64,000 nt of DNA from Janthinobacterium lividum. GTDB taxonomy: Bacteria > Pseudomonadota > Gammaproteobacteria > Burkholderiales > Burkholderiaceae_D. The stretch spans positions 62,001-126,000 of the forward strand of contig NZ_JAAOLY010000009.1 in NCBI RefSeq assembly GCF_011601275.1, written 5' to 3'. Positions 57,366 through 64,000 of this stretch are shown in pieces (the first letter of the stretch is position 1; every line of letters begins with the position of its first letter). Under the pieces are notes generated by a model. It did not search any database. It saw nothing but the letters and a program-made list of their open reading frames with translations, and was not told the origin of the DNA. The translations under genes and the position numbers were made by a program.

Positions 57366-57998
57366 ATGAGCCAGCCAGCCGCCGCGAAACGCCTTATCCT
57401 GATCGTTGACGATGACCAGCTCCTGTTGGAGTTCCTCGGCGAAGTCCTGCGCCATGCCGGCTACGAAACAGCCCTGGCCCATTCGGCCGAAGTGGCGCTG
57501 CAGCTGATCGCCCAGCGCGAGCCGGACCTGGCCTTGCTCGACATCCACATGCCGGGCATGTCCGGGCTGGAACTGGCCAAGCGCCTGCATGGCGAAACGG
57601 CCGTGCCGTTCATGTTCCTGTCCGGCAGCGGCGACAGCGAATCGGGCAAGCAGGCGGCCGCCTACGGCGCCGTCGGTTACGTGGTGAAACCCGTCGATGA
57701 AGGCCGCTTGATGCCCGCGTTCGAAGCGGGCCTGGCCCGTGCCGATGAAATCCGCCAGCTGCGCCGCACGGAACTGAACCTGAACGCGGCGCTGGCCGCC
57801 GGTCGCGAAACGAGCCTGGCAGTCGGTTTGCTGATGGGAAAATTCCAGACGGACCGCAACACGGCCTTCGAAGTGTTGCGCGACCATGCCCGTTCCAGCC
57901 GCCGCAAGATCAATGAAATCGCCAGCCAGTTGCTGCTGGCCGAGGAAACCCTGAACGGCTTGCACGGTGCGTTCTTGAACCGCGCGAAAACCAAGTAA
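57366..57998 (+). CDS. response regulator with ANTAR RNA-binding domain
   Basis: A 210-residue REC-ANTAR regulator. The receiver has acid pocket IVDDDQLLLEFLGEV, phosphoacceptor Asp in DLALLDIHMPGMSG and Lys in YVVKPVDEG. The C-terminal ANTAR domain is AVGLLMGKFQTDRNTAFEVLRDHARSSRRKINEIASQLL, a fold that binds hairpins to prevent transcription termination. No dedicated sensor kinase or target hairpin is close; the hybrid kinase at 49492 and the terminators near 59.2 kb are only candidates by proximity. The gene lies between thiE and adhC. Confidence 0.93.
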   Translation: MSQPAAAKRLILIVDDDQLLLEFLGEVLRHAGYETALAHSAEVALQLIAQREPDLALLDIHMPGMSGLELAKRLHGETAVPFMFLSGSGDSESGKQAAAYGAVGYVVKPVDEGRLMPAFEAGLARADEIRQLRRTELNLNAALAAGRETSLAVGLLMGKFQTDRNTAFEVLRDHARSSRRKINEIASQLLLAEETLNGLHGAFLNRAKTK

Positions 57999-58084
57999 GC
58001 GTTTTCCTGGCGCCTGCTTTGTTATGATGTGGCGATACGGCGCGCTGGCGCGCCCGGTTCAACCATACACAGCACAGGACACAC

Positions 58085-59191
58085 ATGAAAACCAAAGCAG
58101 CGATTGCATGGAAGGCCGGCGCGCCTTTGACCATCGAAGAAGTCGACCTGGCCGGCCCGCGCGAGGGTGAGGTACTGGTCGAGATCAAGGCCACGGGCAT
58201 TTGCCACACGGATTATTACACCCTGTCGGGCGCCGATCCGGAAGGCATCTTCCCGTCCATCCTGGGCCATGAAGGCGCCGGCATCGTCGTCGACGTGGGT
58301 CCGGGCGTGAAAAGCCTGAAAAAGGATGACCACGTCATTCCCCTGTACACACCGGAATGCCGCCAGTGCAAATTCTGCCTGTCGCAAAAAACCAACTTGT
58401 GCCAGTCGATCCGCTCGACCCAGGGCCGCGGCCTGATGCCGGACGCCACCTCGCGCTTTTCCATCGACGGCAAGCCCATCTTCCATTACATGGGCACGTC
58501 CACCTTCTCCAACTACATCGTCGTGCCGGAAATCGCCCTGGCGAAGATCCGCGAAGATGCGCCATTCGACAAGGTTTGCTACATCGGCTGCGGCGTCACC
58601 ACCGGCGTGGGCGCCGTGCTGTTTACGGCCAAGGTGGAAGCGGGCGCCAACGTGGTCGTGTTCGGCCTGGGCGGCATCGGCTTGAACGTGATCCAGGCGG
58701 CCAAGATGGTCGGCGCCGACAAGATCATCGGCGTCGACATCAATCCGGCCCGCCAGGAAATCGCGCGCAAGTTCGGCATGACGCATTTCGTCAACGCCAA
58801 CGAGGTGGAAAACGTGGTCGACACCATCGTGCAGCTGACGGACGGCGGCGCCGACTATTCGTTCGAATGCATCGGCAACACCACCACCATGCGCCAGTCG
58901 CTCGAGTGCTGCCACAAGGGCTGGGGCCAGTCCATCATCATCGGCGTGGCGGCGGCTGGCCAGGAAATTTCCACCCGTCCATTCCAGCTGGTGACGGGGC
59001 GCGTGTGGAAAGGCTCCGCTTTCGGTGGCGCGCGCGGCCGCACGGACGTGCCGAAGATCGTCGACTGGTATATGGAAGGCAAGCTCAATATCGACGATTT
59101 GATCACGCACCGCTTGAAGCTCGACGACATCAATCAGGGCTTCGACCTGATGAAAAGCGGTGAATCGATCCGCTCCGTCGTGCTGTACTAA
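58085..59191 (+). CDS. frmA: S-(hydroxymethyl)glutathione dehydrogenase, class III alcohol dehydrogenase
   Basis: This zinc alcohol dehydrogenase (368 residues) oxidises S-hydroxymethylglutathione in formaldehyde detoxification and also reduces S-nitrosoglutathione. The catalytic zinc site is in IKATGICHTDYYTLSG with LGHEGAGIV, the structural zinc cysteines in CRQCKFCLSQKTNLC, and the NAD site in VVFGLGGIGLNVIQAA. No regulator frmR or hydrolase frmB is adjacent. Two terminators follow in tandem. MKTKAAIAWKAGAPL is the canonical class III start. Confidence 0.97.
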   Translation: MKTKAAIAWKAGAPLTIEEVDLAGPREGEVLVEIKATGICHTDYYTLSGADPEGIFPSILGHEGAGIVVDVGPGVKSLKKDDHVIPLYTPECRQCKFCLSQKTNLCQSIRSTQGRGLMPDATSRFSIDGKPIFHYMGTSTFSNYIVVPEIALAKIREDAPFDKVCYIGCGVTTGVGAVLFTAKVEAGANVVVFGLGGIGLNVIQAAKMVGADKIIGVDINPARQEIARKFGMTHFVNANEVENVVDTIVQLTDGGADYSFECIGNTTTMRQSLECCHKGWGQSIIIGVAAAGQEISTRPFQLVTGRVWKGSAFGGARGRTDVPKIVDWYMEGKLNIDDLITHRLKLDDINQGFDLMKSGESIRSVVLY

Positions 59192-59197
59192 TACATT

Positions 59198-59245
59198 ACG
59201 CCGTACCACGGCGTTTTTGCGGAGGCTGCGGCCTCCGTTTTTTTT
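59198..59245 (+). terminator. tandem intrinsic terminators of frmA
   Basis: A first stem ACGCCGT/ACGGCGT with loop ACC is followed by TTTT (59198-59218). Directly after it, CGGAGGC/GCCTCCG with loop TGCG is followed by eight T (59220-59245). Confidence 0.95.
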
Positions 59246-59375
59246 GCCCGGCGTTCCATCCATCGTCCGTGTCTGCCATCCAGGCCGGTCTTTTTGCAGC
59301 CTGTCGCATCGCGCTGGAGCCATGCTCCATGCGCCGTTAAAGTCAAGGCTCCACTACTTTTGCGACGAGGCAGCC

Positions 59376-60230
59376 ATGTCCACTTCCCACCGTTTGATCC
59401 TCAGCCTGGCCGGTATTCTGATCGGCGGCAGCGCGCTGGCTGTGCAGCCGCCCGAGCCGCCCGCGCCACCGGCCCCGCCGGCCGCACCCAGCAAGCAGAT
59501 CAATATTTCCATGGGCAGCGGCGACGGTTATGCGCTCGTCGACAGCCGCAAGGATAGCGTCACCATGGCCGGCACCGATGTCGATGGCCAGCAGATCAAG
59601 CAGTTGAAACAGTCCGTCAAGGGCCAGTTCCTGTGGTTCCGCGACCAGGGCAAGAGTTATGTGACGCAGGATGCCGCATTGCTGGCCCGGGTCAGCGAAG
59701 CCTGGAAACCATCGCAGCAGCTGGGTGAACAGATGGGCAACCTGGGCAAGCAGATGGGCGAGCATGGCAAGGCGATGGGCGAACTGGGCAGCAAGATGGG
59801 CGCCCATGGCGCGGCGCAGGCGAACGGCGGCACGCGCGATGCGGAGCAGTCGCAGGCGCTGGGCCGCCAGCAGCAGGAACTGGGCCGCAAGATGGGCGAG
59901 GCGGCGCGCCGCCAGGCGCAGGCGACTACGGAGACGGCGCGCCGCGCGGCCGGACGCGAGGTGGAACGCTTGCAGCAGCAGATGGAAGATGCGCAGGACG
60001 CCATGGAAGAGGCCAACGACCGCATCGCCGCCGCGCACGAGCGCGAAGCGAGCAAGGTGGACGCGCTGTCGCGCCAGATGGACCAGCGCGGCAAGCCGAT
60101 GGAAACCTTGGGCAAGCAAATGGAAGCGCTGGGACGCCAGCAGGAAAAGGCATCGAAGGCAGCCGACAAGACCACGCGCCAGGTGATCGCCCAGGCGCTC
60201 AGCGAAGGCAAGGCAAAACTGGTGCGTTAA
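59376..60230 (+). CDS. secreted protein with helical Gly-Met-Gln-type repeats
   Basis: A 284-residue protein with a signal peptide (LILSLAGILIGGSALA) and a Pro-rich linker (PPEPPAPPAPPAAPSK). A small beta-rich segment (42-97) ending WFRDQGKSYVTQDAALLARV precedes a helical region with GEQMGNLGKQMGEHGKAMGE-type 7-residue repeats and RRQAQATTETARRAAGREVERLQQQMED coiled coil. This combination resembles the C-terminal part of some M56/BlaR1-type proteins in my memory, but here it is a separate secreted protein. GAGG lies upstream of the ATG at 59376. The function is unknown. Confidence 0.78.
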   Translation: MSTSHRLILSLAGILIGGSALAVQPPEPPAPPAPPAAPSKQINISMGSGDGYALVDSRKDSVTMAGTDVDGQQIKQLKQSVKGQFLWFRDQGKSYVTQDAALLARVSEAWKPSQQLGEQMGNLGKQMGEHGKAMGELGSKMGAHGAAQANGGTRDAEQSQALGRQQQELGRKMGEAARRQAQATTETARRAAGREVERLQQQMEDAQDAMEEANDRIAAAHEREASKVDALSRQMDQRGKPMETLGKQMEALGRQQEKASKAADKTTRQVIAQALSEGKAKLVR

Positions 60231-60243
60231 GCGCCGTGCTGAA

Positions 60244-60768
60244 TCAGCGCGCCAGCGGCTTGCGCATCAGGCAGCGCAGCGCCGGATCGTGTCCGTCCTG
60301 TGCTTCGCGCGCCAGCTTGCGCGCGTGGCCCGGACCCAGCGTCGCGGCATCGATTTCGCTGAAACCGTGGCGCGCATAGTAGGGCCCGTTCCATGGCAGG
60401 TGGCGATACGTGCTCAGTGTCAGGCAGGCGCAGCCCAGCGCCCGGGCATGGTCCGCCGCCGCGTCGAGCAGGCGCGCGCCCAGTCCCTGCCGTTGCTGCG
60501 GCAGCGCGACCGATAATTCCACGATGAACAGCTGGCCATCGAGCGCTTCGGCCGCCAGAAAGCCGACGGGCGTATTGTGTCCATCGGCGGCCACCCACAG
60601 GCCGCCTTCGTGCCATAGCTCCTGTAATGTGCATAAGGGCAAGGTTTCCCCTTGCGCCAGCCACGCCAGTTGTTCTCCGGCCTGGGCAAACAGGGCCGCG
60701 GCGCTGCGTTCGACCCGGGCCAGCAAGGGCAGGTCGGCGCCGGTGGCCGCACGGATGGTGTAGCTCAT
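60244..60768 (-). CDS. GNAT-family N-acetyltransferase
   Basis: A 174-residue acetyltransferase. The GNAT core is seen as IRAATGADLPLLARVERSA at the start, GFLAAEALDGQLFIVELSVALPQQRQGLGARLLDAA with the acetyl-CoA loop (QRQGLG), and LTLSTYRHLPWNGPYYARHGF near the end. The substrate is unknown. The ATG at 60768 overlaps the stop of the upstream small gene (ATGA), which indicates coupled translation; a start at 60780 would give four more residues. It has no signal peptide. Confidence 0.88.
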   Translation of the reverse strand: MSYTIRAATGADLPLLARVERSAAALFAQAGEQLAWLAQGETLPLCTLQELWHEGGLWVAADGHNTPVGFLAAEALDGQLFIVELSVALPQQRQGLGARLLDAAADHARALGCACLTLSTYRHLPWNGPYYARHGFSEIDAATLGPGHARKLAREAQDGHDPALRCLMRKPLAR

Positions 60769-61040
60769 GGCGTATTCCACACGGCGGCCACGGCGCGATA
60801 TTGCGCTGGCAACTGCTGCATGGCTTCGTCCTCGCTGGCATACACGTCATCCTGCACGGTTTCCCACTGCGCGTCGCAGCTGAAACGGTACACGCGCGCT
60901 TCGTCTGCGTAGCGGCACAGGGCCAGGCCGTGGATGGCGACGGGGGCGGCGCCGCCTTCACTGGCGACGTGGCCGAAGGGCAGGTCGGACCAGGCCCAGG
61001 CCAGTACGCGGGCGCCGTCGAGATGGGTAGGTGGTGTCAT
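60765..61040 (-). CDS. small hypothetical protein coupled to the GNAT gene
   Basis: A 91-residue soluble protein that I do not recognise. MTPPTHLDGARVLAWAWSDL, then ALCRYADEARVYRFSCDAQWETVQDDVY and EDEAMQQLPAQYRAVAAVW suggest a small alpha/beta domain. The frame is open far upstream, across uvrD, but that part is the antisense of uvrD and not coding; the ATG at 61040 is the sensible start. Its stop overlaps the GNAT start, so the two proteins are probably made together. It is divergent from uvrD. Confidence 0.7.
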   Translation of the reverse strand: MTPPTHLDGARVLAWAWSDLPFGHVASEGGAAPVAIHGLALCRYADEARVYRFSCDAQWETVQDDVYASEDEAMQQLPAQYRAVAAVWNTP

Positions 61041-61148
61041 GGGATGCAGGCCGCTGTGTCGGGATACCGATTGTAGCGCGCGTGGGTAAAATGCCGCGAC
61101 CGCTGGACAAATGCACAGTATTTTTAGCCATGCCGGTATAATCACGGG

Positions 61149-63458
61149 ATGCAAAATCTTCTTCACAACCTCAATCCCGAACAATTGGCTGCCGTCACCT
61201 TGCCGGCGCAACATGCGCTGATCCTGGCAGGCGCCGGTTCGGGCAAGACCCGCGTGCTGACCACCCGCATCGCGTGGCTGATCCAGACCCAGCAGGTATC
61301 GCCGCCCGGCATCCTGGCCGTGACGTTTACCAATAAAGCCGCCAAGGAAATGCTCACGCGCCTGTCGGCCATGCTGCCGATCAATACGCGCGGCATGTGG
61401 ATCGGTACTTTCCACGGCCTGTGCAACCGCTTGCTGCGCACGCATTACCGCGACGCGGCCTTGCCGCAAACGTTCCAGATCCTCGACTCGCAGGATCAAT
61501 TGTCGGTGATCAAGCGCTTGTTGAAGGCGAACAATATCGATGATGAAAAATTCCCGCCGAAGACGGTGATGTATTTCATCAACAACGCCAAGGATCAGGG
61601 CTTGCGCGCCACGGACGTGGAAGCGTACGACGCGCACGAGCGCAAGATGGTCGAGCTGTACCAGCTGTACGACGACCAGTGCCAGCGCGAAGGCGTCGTC
61701 GATTTTGCGGAATTGCTGTTGCGCACGTACGAATTGCTGAGCCGCAACCAGCCGCTGCGCGAACACTATCAGGCCCGTTTCCGCCACATTCTGGTGGACG
61801 AGTTCCAGGATACGAATAACCTGCAATACAACTGGTTGAAATTGCTGGCCGGCCATGGCAGCCGCGATGGCGGCGCCCTGTTTGCCGTCGGCGACGATGA
61901 CCAGAGCATCTACGCGTTCCGCGGCGCCAACGTGGGCAATATGAGCGCCTTTGAGCATGAGTTCCAGGTGAAGAACTTGATCAAGCTGGAGCAGAACTAC
62001 CGCTCGCACGGCCACATCCTCGACAGCGCCAACGTGCTGATCGCGAACAACAGCAAGCGCCTGGGCAAGAATCTGCGCACGGACGCGGGCCATGGCGAGC
62101 AGGTGCGCGTGTATGAAGCCAGTTCCGATCTGCAGGAAGCGCAGTGGATCATCGAAGAGGCGAAAAGCCTGATCGCCGACGGCGCCTCGCGCAGCGAAAT
62201 CGCGATTTTGTACCGCTCGAATGCGCAGTCGCGCGTGATCGAACATGCGCTGTTTTCGGCCGCGATTCCGTATCACGTGTATGGCGGCCAGCGCTACTTC
62301 CAGCGCGCCGAGGTCAAGCATGCGATTGCCTATTTGCAATTAATGGACAATCCGCACAACGATTCGGCCTTCCTGCGCGTGGTGAACTTCCCCACGCGCG
62401 GCATCGGCATGCGCTCGATCGAGCAATTGCAGGCCGCATCGGAACAGTACGGCATTTCGCTGTACGCATCCGTGCCGTATGTGGCGGGCAAGGCCGGCAG
62501 CGTGCTGGCCGGCTTCGTCAAGCTGATCGAAGGCGTGCGTTTCGAAACGCAGCAATTGTCCCTGCCGGAAATGGTGCGCGTGGTACTGGAAGCGAGTACC
62601 TTGCTGCAGCATTACCAGAATGAAAAGGAAGGCGCCGACCGCATCGAAAATCTGGAGCAGATGGTCAGCGCGGCCAGCCAGTTCATTTCCGAAGAAGGTT
62701 TTGGCCAGGGCGCACCGGCCCACCTGGGGCCTGCCGCCCAGGCGCAGTCGGGCGCGCCTGTTGTCAACCAGGATGGCATCGAAATCCTGGACGCAGACGC
62801 GCCGCTGCCGGCCGTGATGTCGCCGCTCTCCGCCTTCCTGTCGCACGCGTCGCTGGAAGCGGGTGACAACCAGGCGCAGGCGGGCCAGGATGCGCTGCAG
62901 ATGATGACGGTGCACTCGGCCAAGGGCCTGGAATTCGACAACGTGTTCATCACGGGCCTGGAAGAGGGTCTGTTCCCGCACGAAAGCAGCTCGAAGGAAG
63001 ACAACGGCGTGGAAGAGGAACGCCGGCTGATGTACGTGGCGATCACGCGCGCGCGCAAGCGGCTGTACATGAGCTTTTCACAGACGCGCATGCTGCACGG
63101 CCAGACGCGCTACAACATGAAGTCGCGCTTCTTCGACGAATTGCCGGAAGAATCCTTGAAATGGCTGTCGCCGAAGGTGCAGGCGAACTGGTTCGGCAAC
63201 CGCAAGTCGGCCTGGGACGAGGCGCCTAGAGTGGCCAGCCTGGGGTCGGACAATGCGATTGCGCAAAAAATTGCGCAGAAAGCCACGGGCGGCGGCTGGC
63301 GCATCGGCGAATCCGTGGCGCACGCCAAGTTCGGCGAAGGCGTGATCGTCAACATCGAAGGCGGCGGCGGCAATGCGCGCGCGCAAATCAATTTTGGCCA
63401 GCACGGCATGAAGGTGCTGGACCTGGGGATTGCGAAGCTGGAACGTCTGGGACGGTAA
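61149..63458 (+). CDS. uvrD: UvrD/Rep-family ATP-dependent DNA helicase II
   Basis: A 3'-5' superfamily 1 helicase for nucleotide-excision and mismatch repair. The 769-residue protein has all motifs: LNPEQLAAVTLP (Q), LILAGAGSGKTRVLTTRI (Walker A, Lys33), FTNKAAKEML (Ia), VDEFQDTNNLQYNWL (II), FAVGDDDQSIYAFRGA (III), LEQNYRSH (IV), TVHSAKGLEFDNVF (V) and EERRLMYVAITRARKRLYM (VI). The C terminus ends in a Tudor-like KFGEGVIVNIEGGG segment that binds RNA polymerase in UvrD. It fits UvrD rather than Rep in length and end. REP repeats follow. Confidence 0.96.
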   Translation: MQNLLHNLNPEQLAAVTLPAQHALILAGAGSGKTRVLTTRIAWLIQTQQVSPPGILAVTFTNKAAKEMLTRLSAMLPINTRGMWIGTFHGLCNRLLRTHYRDAALPQTFQILDSQDQLSVIKRLLKANNIDDEKFPPKTVMYFINNAKDQGLRATDVEAYDAHERKMVELYQLYDDQCQREGVVDFAELLLRTYELLSRNQPLREHYQARFRHILVDEFQDTNNLQYNWLKLLAGHGSRDGGALFAVGDDDQSIYAFRGANVGNMSAFEHEFQVKNLIKLEQNYRSHGHILDSANVLIANNSKRLGKNLRTDAGHGEQVRVYEASSDLQEAQWIIEEAKSLIADGASRSEIAILYRSNAQSRVIEHALFSAAIPYHVYGGQRYFQRAEVKHAIAYLQLMDNPHNDSAFLRVVNFPTRGIGMRSIEQLQAASEQYGISLYASVPYVAGKAGSVLAGFVKLIEGVRFETQQLSLPEMVRVVLEASTLLQHYQNEKEGADRIENLEQMVSAASQFISEEGFGQGAPAHLGPAAQAQSGAPVVNQDGIEILDADAPLPAVMSPLSAFLSHASLEAGDNQAQAGQDALQMMTVHSAKGLEFDNVFITGLEEGLFPHESSSKEDNGVEEERRLMYVAITRARKRLYMSFSQTRMLHGQTRYNMKSRFFDELPEESLKWLSPKVQANWFGNRKSAWDEAPRVASLGSDNAIAQKIAQKATGGGWRIGESVAHAKFGEGVIVNIEGGGGNARAQINFGQHGMKVLDLGIAKLERLGR

Positions 63459-63486
63459 TGTGGAACGCGGGATGGCTGACGATGGC

Positions 63487-63614
63487 GTCGGATTACGCCT
63501 TCGGCTAATCCGACCTACGCCTGGAACGGTGATCTGGTCTGGCGCGTAGGTCGGATTAGCGCAGCGTAATCCGACAACATTGTTGGCCTCGCAGCGTCGG
63601 ATTACGCGGCGTAC
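63487..63614. repeat. cluster of three alternately inverted REP palindromes (copy 3)
   Basis: Three units: GTCGGATTACGCC...GGCTAATCCGACCTAC at 63487-63518, GTAGGTCGGATTAGCG...CGTAATCCGACA at 63546-63576, and a half or decayed unit CGTCGGATTACGCGGCGTAC at 63595-63614. The spacer after the second has CAACATTGTTGG, as in copy 1. It fills the uvrD downstream gap. Confidence 0.85.
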
Positions 63615-63627
63615 GTCTGGCCGGTGA

Positions 63628-64000
63628 TCACTCTTCGGTCTTGTCCAGCGACACCGTCTTGCTCTCATCGAGGGGCAGGCCGAAGATCTGCCGATAGGCG
63701 GCGTAGAACGAGCAATGCATGATGATGGTGAGGATCATCGACAGCGGCATCATCAGCTGCATCATCAGCTGCGTGCGGCCAAAGATAACGGCCAGCAACT
63801 GGCTGGTGACGACGCTGATGGCGAACCACGTGCTGGCAAAGACGATGAAGGCTGACAGCGAGCGCCAGACGGCGAAAAAGCTGAAGAACAGCGCCTTGCC
63901 CAGGCTGATGCGTTGCCAGTAGATCAGCGGCGCCGCAAAGCAGAAGGCCATGGCGGCCGGCACGTACATCGCGATGGCCAGCAGGATGCCCAGGCCCAGG
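63628..64000 (-). CDS. multi-pass membrane protein, C-terminal part (gene runs off the window)
   Basis: The 3' end of a minus-strand gene. The frame is still open at the window edge (the last codons upstream of the ATG at 63969 read LGLGILLAIA), so the start is outside. Visible are at least four hydrophobic segments (YVPAAMAFCFAAPLIYW, ALFFSFFAVWRSLSAFIVFAST, VVTSQLLAVIF, MMQLMMPLSMILTIIMHCSFYAAY) and a charged cytoplasmic tail ending SLDKTEE. It resembles the BPSS1780-type membrane proteins of betaproteobacteria in pattern, which I cannot verify. The function is unknown. Confidence 0.75.
   Translation of the reverse strand, partial: LGLGILLAIAMYVPAAMAFCFAAPLIYWQRISLGKALFFSFFAVWRSLSAFIVFASTWFAISVVTSQLLAVIFGRTQLMMQLMMPLSMILTIIMHCSFYAAYRQIFGLPLDESKTVSLDKTEE

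Noticed and set aside
60765-62339. 524-codon minus-strand frame covering the start of uvrD
   Set aside because: Only its last 91 codons (from 61040) look like a gene. The rest mirrors uvrD.

Overview
The window is a 64 kb stretch of a GC-rich (roughly 60-63 %) betaproteobacterial chromosome. Protein content and gene order (dprA-smg-topB, rplM-rpsI-argC-bactofilin-erpA, anmK-M23 peptidase-tyrS-dtd, dusB-fis-purH-ruvCAB, a TPP-riboswitch thi operon, a Burkholderiales-type porin, Coq7-type ubiquinone hydroxylase) point to Burkholderiales, most likely Oxalobacteraceae of the Janthinobacterium/Massilia type. This is inferred from protein style; no search was run. There is no prophage, insertion sequence, CRISPR array, rRNA or tRNA that I can see.

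Layout. 1-4.5 kb: end of dprA, smg, topB. 4.6-9.1 kb (minus): a phosphate-scavenging operon with two paralogous alkaline phosphatases (the first a predicted lipoprotein) and a His-rich periplasmic protein, preceded by a good Pho-box candidate; then a secreted protein divergent from a LysR regulator. 10.2-13.9 kb: atypical metallo-beta-lactamase-fold protein, DsbA-like protein, catalase with an unusual inverted repeat in its leader, small unknown protein. 13.9-20.5 kb (minus): two ABC export systems, one with a permease fused to an M1 metallopeptidase, the other NatAB-like. 20.7-37.6 kb: mostly housekeeping genes (coq7, osmC, rplM-rpsI, argC, bactofilin, erpA, anmK, murein peptidase, tyrS-dtd, dusB-fis, purH, ruvCAB, yaiI). 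37.7-41.2 kb (minus): a two-gene surface operon, a lipoprotein with six Big-like repeats and an ice-binding-like domain followed by an OmpA-family protein. 41.4-46.4 kb: DUF2147 protein, valS, porin. 46.4-52.5 kb: signalling cluster (GGDEF-EAL, Crp/Fnr-like, hybrid histidine kinase, REC-PAS protein, small membrane protein). 52.6-57.3 kb: TPP riboswitch and thiC-thiS-thiG-thiD-thiE. 57.4-64 kb: REC-ANTAR regulator, class III alcohol dehydrogenase, a repeat-rich secreted protein, a GNAT acetyltransferase with a coupled small gene, uvrD, and the 3' part of a membrane protein gene.

Most noteworthy are non-coding features. Two dispersed intergenic elements (after dtd and inside the thi operon) share conserved blocks but have different, perfectly paired hairpins with compensatory changes, which suggests a structured repeat family. 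A second family of alternately inverted REP palindromes (REPIN-like) occurs three times. Other points are the katA leader, two possible SD-pairing helices upstream of thiC, the ice-binding/OmpA operon, and the permease-peptidase fusion beside NatAB. None of these amounts to a proven new system.
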